Shown here: positions 25,233 through 34,226 of the stretch, one piece after another
Position numbering within the stretch: position 1 is the stretch's first letter
How the letters are laid out: the number at the start of each line of letters is the position of its first letter
NCBI RefSeq assembly: GCF_001613245.1
Contig: NZ_BDBZ01000007.1
Span: 124,001 to 188,000 of the forward strand
Origin: Nocardia speluncae NBRC 108251
GTDB taxonomy: Bacteria > Actinomycetota > Actinomycetes > Mycobacteriales > Mycobacteriaceae
Length of the DNA stretch: 64,000 nt
Direction: 5' to 3'
The notes under the pieces: model-generated
Databases searched by the model: none
Seen by the model: the letters and a program-made list of their open reading frames with translations, nothing else
What the model was told of the DNA's origin: nothing
Made by a program: the position numbers and the translations under genes

Positions 25233-26465
25233 CTAGCGGCGACGGCCTTGTTCCGGAACCGGACTCGTCGCCCGGCCGCGTACCCAGGTGGCGAGCAGCG
25301 GGAACAGCAGCACCGTGGTCGCACCCGCGGCGACCAGCGTGGAGGCCATGGTCGCGGTCATGAGGTCGCCCCGCAGCGCGACCTGGGTGACCGCGACGAT
25401 GATCGGCAGGCCTGTCGCCGCGTACAACGCCAGCTGGACCCGCTCACGCGGATATTCGAGATTGGCGCCGTGCGGGACGAATCGTTCGCTCAGCCATACC
25501 GTCGAACCGCGGGCCACCCCGATCGCGACCACGAACAGCACCCACATCAGAGGTTCGGCGACCACGGCCGCGGGGTCGATACCCATACCCGAGGTAACGA
25601 AGAAGATGGGGATGAGCACCCCGTATCCGATGGTTTCCAGAGAATCCTGGATCTCCGGATGCGCTTCGGCAATGAGGCGGCGCAGAATGAGGCCTGCCGC
25701 GAACGCGCCGAGCACCACATCGAGGTCGAAAACCTCCGCCACGGTCATGAGGATCAGCAGCAGTAGGAACACCAGGCGCACCGGGAGCTGGGTGGTCCCG
25801 GTGGCGAGCGCGGCGATCACCCGGTCGACGCCGGGATGGCGGTCCAGGATGCGTTGCGGCACCCACGCCACCACCGCGGCGGCGGCGGCGAACAGGGCCA
25901 GGACCACCACGGAGGCCAGCAGGTTGTGCCCGGTGAGCAGAATGGACATGGCCAGCACCGGCCCCAGTTCGCCCACCGCCCCGTGGGCCAGTACAGCGCG
26001 GCCCAGCGGTTGCTCCAGCACACCGTCCTGTTTCACGATCGGCAGCAGGGTGCCGAGCGCGGTGGAGCTGAGTGCGATGGCCACCGCGATGAGCGCGGTG
26101 AATCCGGCGTCGGTCGCCGCCAGCCACACCAGCAGCAGCGCCAGTGCCAGACCTGCCAGCCAGGTCAGCCAGGCGGTGCGGCCGGGTTTGCCGCCGAGGA
26201 GTTTCGGGTCCAGCTCGTAGCCGGCGAGCAAGAAGAGCATCCCCAGCCCGAGTTCGCCGAGTAGGTCGACACCGCCATCGGTGCCCGCGAACGCCAGGGC
26301 ATGCGGCCCCAGAATGACGCCGAACCCCAGTAACAGGACCACATCGGGGATCACCCCGCGCAGCAGCCGGGAAAACAACGGTGCCGCCACCGCGGCGGCC
26401 GCGATCCAGAACAGCGAGACGATCGCCGACGGTTCCGGCTCCACGGACGCCGCCCATACCGTCAT
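25233..26465 (-). CDS. Kef-type cation:proton antiporter (CPA2)
   Basis: A 410-residue membrane protein with about twelve helices and no C-terminal RCK/TrkA-N domain. The Na_H_Exchanger domain is recognisable from LLLGFGVILGPHAL, LGLGMLFLLAGYELDP and the later LILMTVAEVFDLDVVLGAFAAG. It should exchange potassium or sodium for protons. ATG 26465 is preferred over a longer frame to 26510. It is convergent with the MFS gene; the 99 bp between them have coding-like sequence but no recognised gene. Confidence 0.85.
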   Translation of the reverse strand: MTVWAASVEPEPSAIVSLFWIAAAAVAAPLFSRLLRGVIPDVVLLLGFGVILGPHALAFAGTDGGVDLLGELGLGMLFLLAGYELDPKLLGGKPGRTAWLTWLAGLALALLLVWLAATDAGFTALIAVAIALSSTALGTLLPIVKQDGVLEQPLGRAVLAHGAVGELGPVLAMSILLTGHNLLASVVVLALFAAAAAVVAWVPQRILDRHPGVDRVIAALATGTTQLPVRLVFLLLLILMTVAEVFDLDVVLGAFAAGLILRRLIAEAHPEIQDSLETIGYGVLIPIFFVTSGMGIDPAAVVAEPLMWVLFVVAIGVARGSTVWLSERFVPHGANLEYPRERVQLALYAATGLPIIVAVTQVALRGDLMTATMASTLVAAGATTVLLFPLLATWVRGRATSPVPEQGRRR

Positions 26466-26550
26466 TCGATCATGCTCGCATCGCGGCACCCGCACCCCCG
26501 GCGCCGACACGGCAAAGCGCTCTCATTGTTCCGTGCCGGTCGCCGGTGGT

Positions 26551-27000
26551 TCAGATACGCCGGGTATCCCAGGTGGCGATCGCCCAGATGATGACGATAT
26601 CCAGCGCGATGATCAGAATCGACCACAGCGGGTAGTAGGGCAGCCACAGGAAGTTCACCACGATCGACAGCGCGGCCAGGCCGATGGCTGTGACCCGCGC
26701 CCACGTGGCACCGGTCATCAGCGCGAGCGAGGTGAGGATCAGCAGGATGCCGAAGACGATATGCACCCAGCCCCAACTGGAGAGATCGAGCTCGTAGACG
26801 TACTGGGGGCCGGCGACGAAAACCTCGTCCTCGGCGACCGCTGAGATGCCCTGGAAAAGGGTGATGAATCCCGCGGTGAGCAGCAGCGCGGCGGCGGCGA
26901 TGGTGGCACCGCCGGCCATGGCCTGTTTCACCGGTTGTCCTTCTTCGTGCGCCGCGTGTGCCCCGGTTCGGGGGGTCGGCGCTGCGGGTTGGGTGGTCAT
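26551..27000 (-). CDS. DUF7144-family small membrane protein
   Basis: A 149-residue protein with a Pro/Ala-rich cytoplasmic tail (about 30 residues) and four membrane segments. The block SSWGWVHIVFGILLILTSLA and the later FLWLPYYPLWSILIIALDI are typical of this actinobacterial family. No function is known. ATG 27000 follows GGGAG. It lies 85 bp upstream of the antiporter gene on the same strand and is divergent from the DGPF gene. Confidence 0.85.
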   Translation of the reverse strand: MTTQPAAPTPRTGAHAAHEEGQPVKQAMAGGATIAAAALLLTAGFITLFQGISAVAEDEVFVAGPQYVYELDLSSWGWVHIVFGILLILTSLALMTGATWARVTAIGLAALSIVVNFLWLPYYPLWSILIIALDIVIIWAIATWDTRRI

Positions 27001-27265
27001 AGTGCTCCCTTCGGGACGGGAGGGGCCAACACCGGACCCTGAGAACTGATCGCCGATGACGCCCTCATACGCCACACTTCGATTCCCTTGTTCTGAGGGT
27101 GGATTATGCCACTGGCCAGGTAGTTCGAACAGAACCGAGCGATTTCGGTGCCGAGTCGCGATACTTCGGACAATAATTCCGGCGGGTTGTCGATCCGCCG
27201 GCTCCTCGTTCGACCTATGGGTGAGAGGGTTCGAACAGGGCCCTACGACACAAGGGAGACCGACC

Positions 27266-27685
27266 ATGAAATACATGCTGATCATGCGCGCTACCGACGA
27301 AGCCTTCGCCCAGATGGGGGATATCGATTTCGACCAGATGCTGGAAACGGTCGGCCGGTTCAACGACGAGCTCATCCGGGCCGGAGTGCTGCTCGCCGCG
27401 GAAGGCCTCGACGATGCCGCCGGCGGCGTGGTCGTCGACTATTCCTCCACGGACCCGGTGGTTACCGACGGGCCCTACGGTGAGACGAAAGAGCTTTTCA
27501 ACGGCTTCTACATTCTCAATGTCGCTTCCAAGGAAGAGGCCGTGGAATGGGCCAAGCGGATGCCGATGACAGGGGCAGGGTTCAAAACCGAGGTCCGCCG
27601 GGTCAGCAGTATCGACGAATTCCCGCAGGACAATATCTGGATCCAGAAGGAGCGGGCCTGGCGCGAATCCACCGGTCAGCTCTGA
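27266..27685 (+). CDS. DGPF/YciI-family protein
   Basis: A 139-residue protein starting MKYMLIMRATDE, with the signature VTDGPYGETKELFNGFYIL and the C-terminal FKTEVRRVSS. The fold is a ferredoxin-like barrel with a possible active-site His/Asp that I cannot assign. DGPF proteins are the standard genomic partners of ECF42 sigma factors, and one follows two bases after this stop. They are thought to act with or be controlled by the sigma factor. GGGAGA precedes the ATG. Confidence 0.88.
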   Translation: MKYMLIMRATDEAFAQMGDIDFDQMLETVGRFNDELIRAGVLLAAEGLDDAAGGVVVDYSSTDPVVTDGPYGETKELFNGFYILNVASKEEAVEWAKRMPMTGAGFKTEVRRVSSIDEFPQDNIWIQKERAWRESTGQL

Positions 27686-27687
27686 CC

Positions 27688-28977
27688 GTGCCGACGGTGG
27701 CCGGCCACGAGGGCCGGGAGGCGGTCGCGGCGGTGTGGCGGATCGAATCCGCGCGGATCGTCGGCGCCCTGGCCCGGTACACCGGTGAATTCGCCCTCGC
27801 CGAAGATCTCGCCCAGGAGGCGCTCGCCGAAGCCCTGGTGACCTGGCCCCGGGAAGGTGTGCCACGAAATCCGGCCGGCTGGCTACTCACGGTCGGCAAG
27901 CGGCGCGCCATCGACGGCTTCCGCCGGCGCGCCGCGCTCGACGACCGCTATACCGCTCTCGCCCGCGAGCTGGGGGAGGGCGGTATAGCCGCGGGCAGCG
28001 ACGAGGCGTCGCGGCCGGCGCAGGAGCTGTGGGATCCGGACCGGATCGACGACGATGTGCTGGCCCTGATGTTCATCTCCTGCCATCCGGTGCTGTCGCC
28101 GGAGGCGCGGGTGGCATTGACCCTGCGGGTTGTCGGCGGTCTCACCAGTGATGAGATAGCGCGCGCCTTCCTGGTGCCGACGGCCACCGTGCAGGCACGA
28201 ATCACCCGGGCGAAGAAAACCCTTGCCGCGGCCCGGGTGCCGTTCGAGGTGCCACCCGCCGCCGAACGGCCCGCCCGGCTGGTGTCGGTGCTGCGGGTGG
28301 TGTACGTGATCTTCACCGAGGGCTCCTCGGCGAGCTCTGGCACCGACCTGATCCGCGTAGACCTCGCCGCCGAAGCGCAACGCCTGGCCCGTGTACTGAC
28401 CCGGTTGGTGCCGGACGAACCGGAAGCCCAGAGCCTGCTCGCGCTCCTGGAACTCACCGCCGCGCGTTTCCCCGCCCGCACCGGCCCCGACGGTGCACCG
28501 GTATTGCTGGAGCACCAGGATCGGCGACGCTGGGACCGCAGCGCCATCGGCCGGGGCCGGGCCGCCCTGGCCCGAGCCGGGAAAGCCGGGCGTGGGCTGG
28601 GGATCTACGGTTTGCAGGCCGCGATCGCGGAATGCCATGCTGTGGCGCCATCGGTCCCGGAAACCGATTGGGAGCGGATCGTTGTGCTCTACGAGGCGCT
28701 GGACCGGCTGGCGCCCTCCCCGGTGGTCGAGGTGAACCGGGCGGTGGCGGTATCCATGGCCCACGGCCCGGCCGCCGCCCTGGAGATCGTCGACGAACTC
28801 GTGGCCGCCGGCGCGCTGCCCAACTCGCATCTGCTGCCCAGCGTGCGCGGTGAACTGCTCATCCGTCTCGGCCGCCCTGCGGAAGCGCGCACGGAACTGG
28901 CACAAGCGGTGGCCTGTTGCGGCAACGAACGCGAGCGCGCAGTACTCGAAGGCAAAATTCACCGCCTCGATTCCTAG
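27688..28977 (+). CDS. ECF42-family RNA polymerase sigma factor
   Basis: A 429-residue sigma factor. Region 2 (LAEDLAQEALAEAL, residues about 35-50), region 4 (GLTSDEIARAFLVPTATVQA) and a long C-terminal TPR-like extension (about 190-429) place it in ECF42, also called DUF6596. The extension replaces an anti-sigma factor. GTG 27688 begins two bases after the DGPF stop, so the two genes are coupled. Regulated genes cannot be named. It converges with the EF-G2 gene. Confidence 0.88.
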   Translation: MPTVAGHEGREAVAAVWRIESARIVGALARYTGEFALAEDLAQEALAEALVTWPREGVPRNPAGWLLTVGKRRAIDGFRRRAALDDRYTALARELGEGGIAAGSDEASRPAQELWDPDRIDDDVLALMFISCHPVLSPEARVALTLRVVGGLTSDEIARAFLVPTATVQARITRAKKTLAAARVPFEVPPAAERPARLVSVLRVVYVIFTEGSSASSGTDLIRVDLAAEAQRLARVLTRLVPDEPEAQSLLALLELTAARFPARTGPDGAPVLLEHQDRRRWDRSAIGRGRAALARAGKAGRGLGIYGLQAAIAECHAVAPSVPETDWERIVVLYEALDRLAPSPVVEVNRAVAVSMAHGPAAALEIVDELVAAGALPNSHLLPSVRGELLIRLGRPAEARTELAQAVACCGNERERAVLEGKIHRLDS

Positions 28978-28980
28978 CCC

Positions 28981-29011
28981 GTGGGTCCGGCGACCACCGA
29001 ACCGAACCCAC
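28981..29011. terminator. Weak terminator-like hairpin between convergent genes
   Basis: GTGGGTCCGG at 28981-28990 can pair with CCGAACCCAC at 29002-29011 with one mismatch. It sits just after the ECF42 stop and before the end of the convergent EF-G2 gene. There is no U-tract, as is common in actinobacteria. Confidence 0.4.
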
Positions 29012-29095
29012 GCACCGCCGCTACGTGGCGCGATCGCGGCCTCCTGGCCCCACCACGCCATGGATACCGCCTCGCTCTCCGACACCGTTTTTCCG

Positions 29096-31264
29096 TCAGC
29101 CGGTCGCCACCGTAGCGCCGGCGCGGGCTTTCTCCGCGAGTTGTGTGGGTAAGCGGTCGTGCCGCAGGTACTTCCGGGTGAAGTGCGCGATGCCGTGGGT
29201 GAGTGAACGCAGGTCCACCGCGTAGCGGGCGAGTTCGGACTCCGGCACTTCCGCGCGGATCAGCGTCCGCCCCGACTCGGCCGGTTCGGTGCCGAGGATG
29301 CGGGCGCGGCGGACGGACAGATCGCTCAGCGCCGAACCGAGGTGTTCGTCGGGAACACGGACATCCACCTGGGCGATGGGCTCGAGCAGGTCGATCCGGC
29401 CCTGGACGGCCGCGTCGCGCAGCGCCAGCGCCCCGGCGGTCTGGAACGCCGCATCAGAGGAGTCGACCGAATGCGCCTTACCGTCGACCAGGGTGACGCG
29501 CACGTCGACCAGCGGATACCCGGCCGTCACACCTCGCGCGGCCTGGGCCCGCACCCCCTTCTCCACCGAACCGATGAACTGCCGCGGTACGGCTCCGCCG
29601 ATCACTTTGTCCACGAACTCGATCCCCGCCCCTTCCGGCGCCGGCTCCACTTCGATCTCGCAGACCGCGTATTGCCCGTGCCCGCCGGACTGTTTGACAT
29701 GGCGCCCGCGTCCGGTGGTCTTGCCCGCGAACGTCTCCCGCAGCGCGACCCGGTACTCCTCGATATCCACCGAGACCCCGAACCGGCTGCGTAACCGTTC
29801 CAGCGCAACGTCACGCTGCGCTTCCCCGAGCGACCACAACACCAGCTGCCCGGTGCGTTCGTTGTTCTCCACCCGCAGCGCCGGATCCTCCGCGACCAGC
29901 CGGGCCAGGCTCTGCGAAAGTTTGTCCTCGTCTGCTTTGCTGTGCGCGCGAACGGCGGTGGGCAGTAGCGGATCCGGCATCCGCCACGGTTCGATCAGCA
30001 GCGGTGCACCGGTGCCCGAGAGGGTATCGCCGGTTTCGGCGTGCCCGAGTTTGGTCACGTAGGCGATATCCCCGGCGATCGCCTCGTCGAGCGGGCGTTG
30101 TTCTCGCCCGAAGGGCGCGGTCACGCCCCCGATGCGATCCTCGGCGTCGTGGCCGGTGACCGGGCCGTGCCCGCAGATATGCACCGTATCGTCGGCGTGC
30201 AATGTTCCGGAGAACACCCGGACCAGGGATATCCGGCCCACGTACGGGTCGGACGAGGTGCGGATGACCTCGGCCGCCAGCTCCGCGGCGGGGTCGCAGC
30301 GCAACGCGACCGGTGTCGACCCGTTCGTCAGGTGAACGGCCGATACGGGATGTTCGCTCGGGGTGGGGAAGCCGGCGGTGACGAGGTCGAGCAGTTCGAC
30401 AGTGCCCAGCCCCTGCCTGCCCTCGCCCGTGGCCGGAGCCGCGAACAAGACCGGATGGAAACTGCCGCGTGTCACCGCCCGTTCGAGATCGGCGACCAGG
30501 GCGCCGAGTTCCACGGCTTCCCCGGCGAGGTAGCGGTCCATGAGGGTTTCGTCCTCGCTTTCGGCGATGATGCCCTCGATGAGCCGCTCCCGGGCGCGCT
30601 CGACGCTCGCCGGATCGTCCGGCGAGTCCGGGACCCACCGTCGTTCGCCGGTCGAATAATCGGCCACCCGCTGTTCCAGCAGTTCCACCAGTCCGACGGC
30701 CGGCCGGTGCCCGTCCGCGGCGGCCGTTCCGTACACCGGGAGATGCAAGGGGAGGACGTTCTCGGCCGACCCCCCGCCGAGCAGCGCCTGGCAGGTTCGT
30801 GTCATCTCGTCGAAATCCGCGCGCGCGGTATCCAGGTGGGTCAGCACGATGGCCCGCGGCATCCCGACACGCGCACATTCCTCCCACAACGCCCGCGAAA
30901 CCCCGCCGACCCCCTCGACCCCGTCTGCTGCCGAGACCACGAAAAGGGCGGCGTCGGCCGCGCGCAGACCCGCGCGGAGCTCGCCCACGAAATCCGCGTA
31001 TCCCGGCGTATCGATGAGGTTCACCTTCACCCCGCCCCAGCGCACCGGTACCACCGACAGCTGCACCGACCGGTGCCGGTGCTGTTCGATCTCGTCGTAA
31101 TCCGACAGCGAGGTGCCGTCTTCGACCCGTCCCACCCGGTTCACCGCCCCGGACGCCAGCGCCAATGCGTCCACCAGGGTCGTTTTTCCGGCGCCACTAC
31201 CCCCGACCAGCACCACATTCCGGATATCCACCGGCCGTGGCGCGCCGTTCGCTCTGTCCACCAT
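29096..31264 (-). CDS. fusA2: Elongation factor G-like protein EF-G2
   Basis: A 722-residue translational GTPase. G1 is GGSGAGKTT (about residues 21-29) and G3 is DTPGYADF. The G4 motif is THLD instead of NKxD, and the switch I RGITI motif of true EF-G is replaced by RHRSVQLS, features of the EF-G2/FusA2 branch. Domains III-V follow, ending in THGIAHFTRKYLRHDRLP. The mycobacterial homologue binds ribosomes but does not replace EF-G. It is monocistronic here. Residue changes in G4 suggest altered nucleotide specificity or slow turnover. Confidence 0.87.
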   Translation of the reverse strand: MVDRANGAPRPVDIRNVVLVGGSGAGKTTLVDALALASGAVNRVGRVEDGTSLSDYDEIEQHRHRSVQLSVVPVRWGGVKVNLIDTPGYADFVGELRAGLRAADAALFVVSAADGVEGVGGVSRALWEECARVGMPRAIVLTHLDTARADFDEMTRTCQALLGGGSAENVLPLHLPVYGTAAADGHRPAVGLVELLEQRVADYSTGERRWVPDSPDDPASVERARERLIEGIIAESEDETLMDRYLAGEAVELGALVADLERAVTRGSFHPVLFAAPATGEGRQGLGTVELLDLVTAGFPTPSEHPVSAVHLTNGSTPVALRCDPAAELAAEVIRTSSDPYVGRISLVRVFSGTLHADDTVHICGHGPVTGHDAEDRIGGVTAPFGREQRPLDEAIAGDIAYVTKLGHAETGDTLSGTGAPLLIEPWRMPDPLLPTAVRAHSKADEDKLSQSLARLVAEDPALRVENNERTGQLVLWSLGEAQRDVALERLRSRFGVSVDIEEYRVALRETFAGKTTGRGRHVKQSGGHGQYAVCEIEVEPAPEGAGIEFVDKVIGGAVPRQFIGSVEKGVRAQAARGVTAGYPLVDVRVTLVDGKAHSVDSSDAAFQTAGALALRDAAVQGRIDLLEPIAQVDVRVPDEHLGSALSDLSVRRARILGTEPAESGRTLIRAEVPESELARYAVDLRSLTHGIAHFTRKYLRHDRLPTQLAEKARAGATVATG

Positions 31265-31525
31265 GACTCACCGTCCTCGGGAATCGGCACGCGGTCGTCT
31301 ATGAGCTCCCCTCTATGAGCTTCCCACCCGGACGCACGCAGGTCCACGGCCTGCCGGAATAGATGGGTCGTGATCGCCCGGAGCGCGGGTGGGTGAGCCG
31401 GTGGCCGGCCCGGTCGGTGCACCGTCGCGGCTATGAACTGGATAAATAGCGGTGTAACATCACGGAATGAAAATGTGATCTACCTCCTGATGGCGCAGGG
31501 ACGCGTTCCGAGCAGAGGAGGCACA

Positions 31526-32032
31526 TTGTCCTATCCTTCCGGCGATCAGCCGCAGCATGCCGGCGGATCGCAGGGGTACCGGCCGGGGCAGGACCCACCC
31601 GCCGGCCGGCCTTCGCCGGAATACCGGCCACCTCGGGCGAAGGTGAGATGGCCATGGATCGTCGGGGGGTTTGTGTTGATACTCGTCCTCCTCGCTGCTG
31701 CCGGGTTCATGATCTCGGCGGAAGACAGCGACGACGACGCCGGAGATGAGATCACCGTGACCTACGAGGTGCGCGGTACCGGCTCCGAGGCCGCGGTCAC
31801 TTACCTGGGCCGAGACCAGGGTATGGCGCAGGAAACGGGGGTTTCGCTGCCCTGGAGCAAAGACGTACTCATCAGTGGCTGGGACCGGATAGTGTCCATG
31901 ACCGCCGCCAACGGTCCCGCCGGCGGCGACATCACCTGCCGCATCCTGGTCGACGGCCGGGTGATGACCGAACAGACCTCCAGCGGTCCCTACGCCTCGG
32001 CGAGTTGTTCAGGTGATGCCGGGGAGCAATAG
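31526..32032 (+). CDS. MmpS-family membrane-anchored protein
   Basis: A 168-residue protein with a 42-residue Pro/Gly/Gln-rich cytoplasmic tail, one membrane helix (about 43-63; WIVGGFVLILVLLAAAGFMI) and an exported beta-sandwich domain (ITVTYEVRGTGSEAAVTY). MmpS proteins assist MmpL lipid or siderophore exporters, but no mmpL gene is nearby. The start is taken as TTG 31526 because AGGAGG lies five bases upstream; in-frame ATGs at 31433 and 31490 lack such a site. A small ATCAC/GTGAT inverted pair lies upstream (31459-31479). Confidence 0.8.
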   Translation: MSYPSGDQPQHAGGSQGYRPGQDPPAGRPSPEYRPPRAKVRWPWIVGGFVLILVLLAAAGFMISAEDSDDDAGDEITVTYEVRGTGSEAAVTYLGRDQGMAQETGVSLPWSKDVLISGWDRIVSMTAANGPAGGDITCRILVDGRVMTEQTSSGPYASASCSGDAGEQ

Positions 32033-32085
32033 GGTGCCCACGGCCGTCGTACGCTGAGTCCCGGACGTGCAGGAAGGATATCGAG

Positions 32086-32772
32086 GTGGCCCAGGCGACG
32101 ACGAACCCGGCAACCGTGGCCGATGTGATGGCCCGATTGGCCGTGCTCGAGGATCCGAGGATCCGCGCGGTGAACGAGAAACACGGCGATGACCACGGGG
32201 TCAAGCTCACCGAGCTGCGCGCGCTCGCGAAACAGCTGAAAACCCGGCACGAACTCGCCCGGGAACTCTGGGCCACCGCCGACGGCTCAGCGCGACTGCT
32301 CTCGCTCCTGATCTGCCGCCCGAAGGCGTTCGGCCGCGCCGAATCGGACACCATGTTGCGTCAGGCCCGCACCCCCAAAGTCCAGGACTGGCTGGTCAAC
32401 TACGTGGTGAAGAAGAACCCGCACGCCGAGGAACTACGGGTGGCCTGGTTCGCCGACCCGGACCCGGTGGTGGCGAGCGCCGGCTGGGCACTGACCACCG
32501 AGCGGGTGGCGAAGAAACCCGAGGGCCTCGACCTACGCGGGCTGCTGGACACCATCGAGGCGGAGATGAAAACAGCGCCGGACCGGCTGCAATGGGCGAT
32601 GAACCACTGTCTGGCCCAGATCGGGATCGACCACGCCGAGCACCGCGCCCGCGCCATCGAGATCGGTGAGCGTCTGGAGGTCCTGAAGGACTACCCGACA
32701 CCGCCGAACTGCACCTCGCCGTTCGCGCCGATCTGGATTACCGAAATGGTGCGCCGGCAAGAAGGCAAGTGA
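32086..32772 (+). CDS. DNA alkylation repair enzyme-like HEAT-repeat protein (AlkD family)
   Basis: A 228-residue helical protein starting at GTG 32086. The N-terminal block (VKLTELRALAKQLKTRHELA) and the central WLVNYVVKKNPHAEEL and DRLQWAMNHCLAQIGI match AlkD-like HEAT-repeat proteins. AlkD enzymes remove bulky or cationic alkylated bases from DNA. The catalytic Asp and the aromatic clamp of characterised AlkD cannot be verified by eye, so a glycosylase activity is likely but not certain. It follows the MmpS gene by 53 bp. Confidence 0.8.
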   Translation: MAQATTNPATVADVMARLAVLEDPRIRAVNEKHGDDHGVKLTELRALAKQLKTRHELARELWATADGSARLLSLLICRPKAFGRAESDTMLRQARTPKVQDWLVNYVVKKNPHAEELRVAWFADPDPVVASAGWALTTERVAKKPEGLDLRGLLDTIEAEMKTAPDRLQWAMNHCLAQIGIDHAEHRARAIEIGERLEVLKDYPTPPNCTSPFAPIWITEMVRRQEGK

Positions 32773-32806
32773 GCGATCTGTGGCTACTCGTCGAGTCGTA
32801 CGACGG

Positions 32807-33976
32807 TCAGCAGTCCGGCTGGAATGGGAAACAGGCGGTCGGGGGTGAGGGTGGTGTCGTTTTCGGCGCGGGCGGCGCCGGTGGCGGCGCACCGGTCTGC
32901 TCGGTGACCGCGCTGTTCTGGTGTTGACCGGTGGTGTCGCGTGGTTCGGTTCGGCCGTTACCGAGCTGGGCCACCAGCCAGATCCCGGCGGCCAGGACAC
33001 CGATTGCCGCGAATGCCGCGGCGGTCTGTACAGGGCGGCGACGCCGGTCGTCGACGGCTGTGGGAGCCGGGGGTAGTGGTGCAGCCGGAATCGGCAGTGG
33101 TGCAGCCGGAATCGGCGGAGCCGGGGTGGGTTCGGCCGGTTCCGGAACCGGGGTCTCACGCGGGAGTGGTAGCGGGGGTTCCGCAGGGGCCGGACGCGGA
33201 CTATCCGGCCGGGGTGCCGGCGGCGGCAGCGCGGGCCGGGAAGCCGGTGGCCGGGTGGGAATTGCGGGTAGTGGCGCCACCTCGATCGGCGGCGTGGTGG
33301 CCGGTGCTGCCGGTTCCGCAGGGGGCGCGGCCGGGCTGGGCGTTGCGGCCGGGGGCGATGGCGCTTCCATCGGAAACCCTTCCGCGGCCAGGCCGGCGAC
33401 GCTGGTGCTGTCACCGTGTTCCAGCGCTTCGATCAAGGCGTATGCCTGTTCCGCAGTCCACACGACAGCGGCGCGGTGGTGGGCGCGATGGAACCAGGCG
33501 CGCAGCGGGTTCTGCGTATTGCACAGTAGGACATCGCAACCCTGCGGCGCCGACTTCTTGTCGAGTCGCAGATTCGACCCGCGCGGCGGGACCACGACCA
33601 CCAGACCGGTGACGAACGCGGGCCCACCGGCGCGTGCGGCCGCGTTCTTCACCTTGAAAACGCCGTCCCTGACCTGGTCGTAGGGTGTGGTGTCGTTCTG
33701 CCGTACACCGACCGGGTCGCCCTCGAACCCCGATACCTTCCACCGGCTGTTGCTGGTGCAGTGCAGGACACCGCTGGTGACCCCTGGATTCAATCCCTTG
33801 ATCTCGCATACGACGGTGGTGTACGGGGTGATGATCACCAGATCGACTTCCTGCCCGGAAACGAAACAGTTCGCAATCGCCACACCGGGAACCCGGTAAT
33901 CGTCCTGCCATTTCCGCAGCCAGGAGACCACCCGCTTCTCCGCCCCGGATCTGAGCTTGTCGGCGATGACGAGCAT
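32807..33976 (-). CDS. NERD-domain nuclease-like protein with Pro-rich linker and C-terminal membrane helix
   Basis: A 389-residue protein. Residues 1-200 are a NERD domain with PD-(D/E)xK-type residues Asp45 and Glu58-x-Lys60 (QEVDLVII, VVCEIKG). About 115 residues of Pro/Ala-rich linker follow, then a membrane helix (about 317-338) and a 50-residue outer tail ending CFPFQPDC, which could form a disulfide. The gene contains a 2x21-bp tandem repeat at 33075-33116 encoding part of the linker. The start ATG 33976 follows GGGAGGGG. A nuclease tethered facing the cytoplasm is the simplest reading; its target is unknown. Confidence 0.72.
   Translation of the reverse strand: MLVIADKLRSGAEKRVVSWLRKWQDDYRVPGVAIANCFVSGQEVDLVIITPYTTVVCEIKGLNPGVTSGVLHCTSNSRWKVSGFEGDPVGVRQNDTTPYDQVRDGVFKVKNAAARAGGPAFVTGLVVVVPPRGSNLRLDKKSAPQGCDVLLCNTQNPLRAWFHRAHHRAAVVWTAEQAYALIEALEHGDSTSVAGLAAEGFPMEAPSPPAATPSPAAPPAEPAAPATTPPIEVAPLPAIPTRPPASRPALPPPAPRPDSPRPAPAEPPLPLPRETPVPEPAEPTPAPPIPAAPLPIPAAPLPPAPTAVDDRRRRPVQTAAAFAAIGVLAAGIWLVAQLGNGRTEPRDTTGQHQNSAVTEQTGAPPPAPPAPKTTPPSPPTACFPFQPDC
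33075..33116. repeat. Tandem repeat, two perfect 21-bp units inside the NERD gene
   Basis: The 21-base unit beginning AGTGGTGCAGCC is repeated exactly in tandem (33075-33095 and 33096-33116). On the coding strand it adds seven residues of the APLPIPA type per copy to the linker, so copy number can vary without breaking the frame. Confidence 0.85.
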
Positions 33977-34226
33977 CGAGCCCACCCCTCCCTTCGCTGG
34001 TGATGTCGCCACCATAGCCGTCGTGGCCGTCTCACTTCGAGAACGATTGGGAGAGAAGCTATTCCTGGACGACCCCGTGGCGCGTTCGAGCCAGTGTCCA
34101 GTAACGCCATCGGGGGAGGTGGTTGAGCCCATGAATGCCGATATGCGGCGGGCGGTTTCGTCAGGCGACGGCATGCCACATGCAGCGGGCTCCGGGCCGT
34201 GCGGGTTCAGTTGCCGCCGACCGGAA

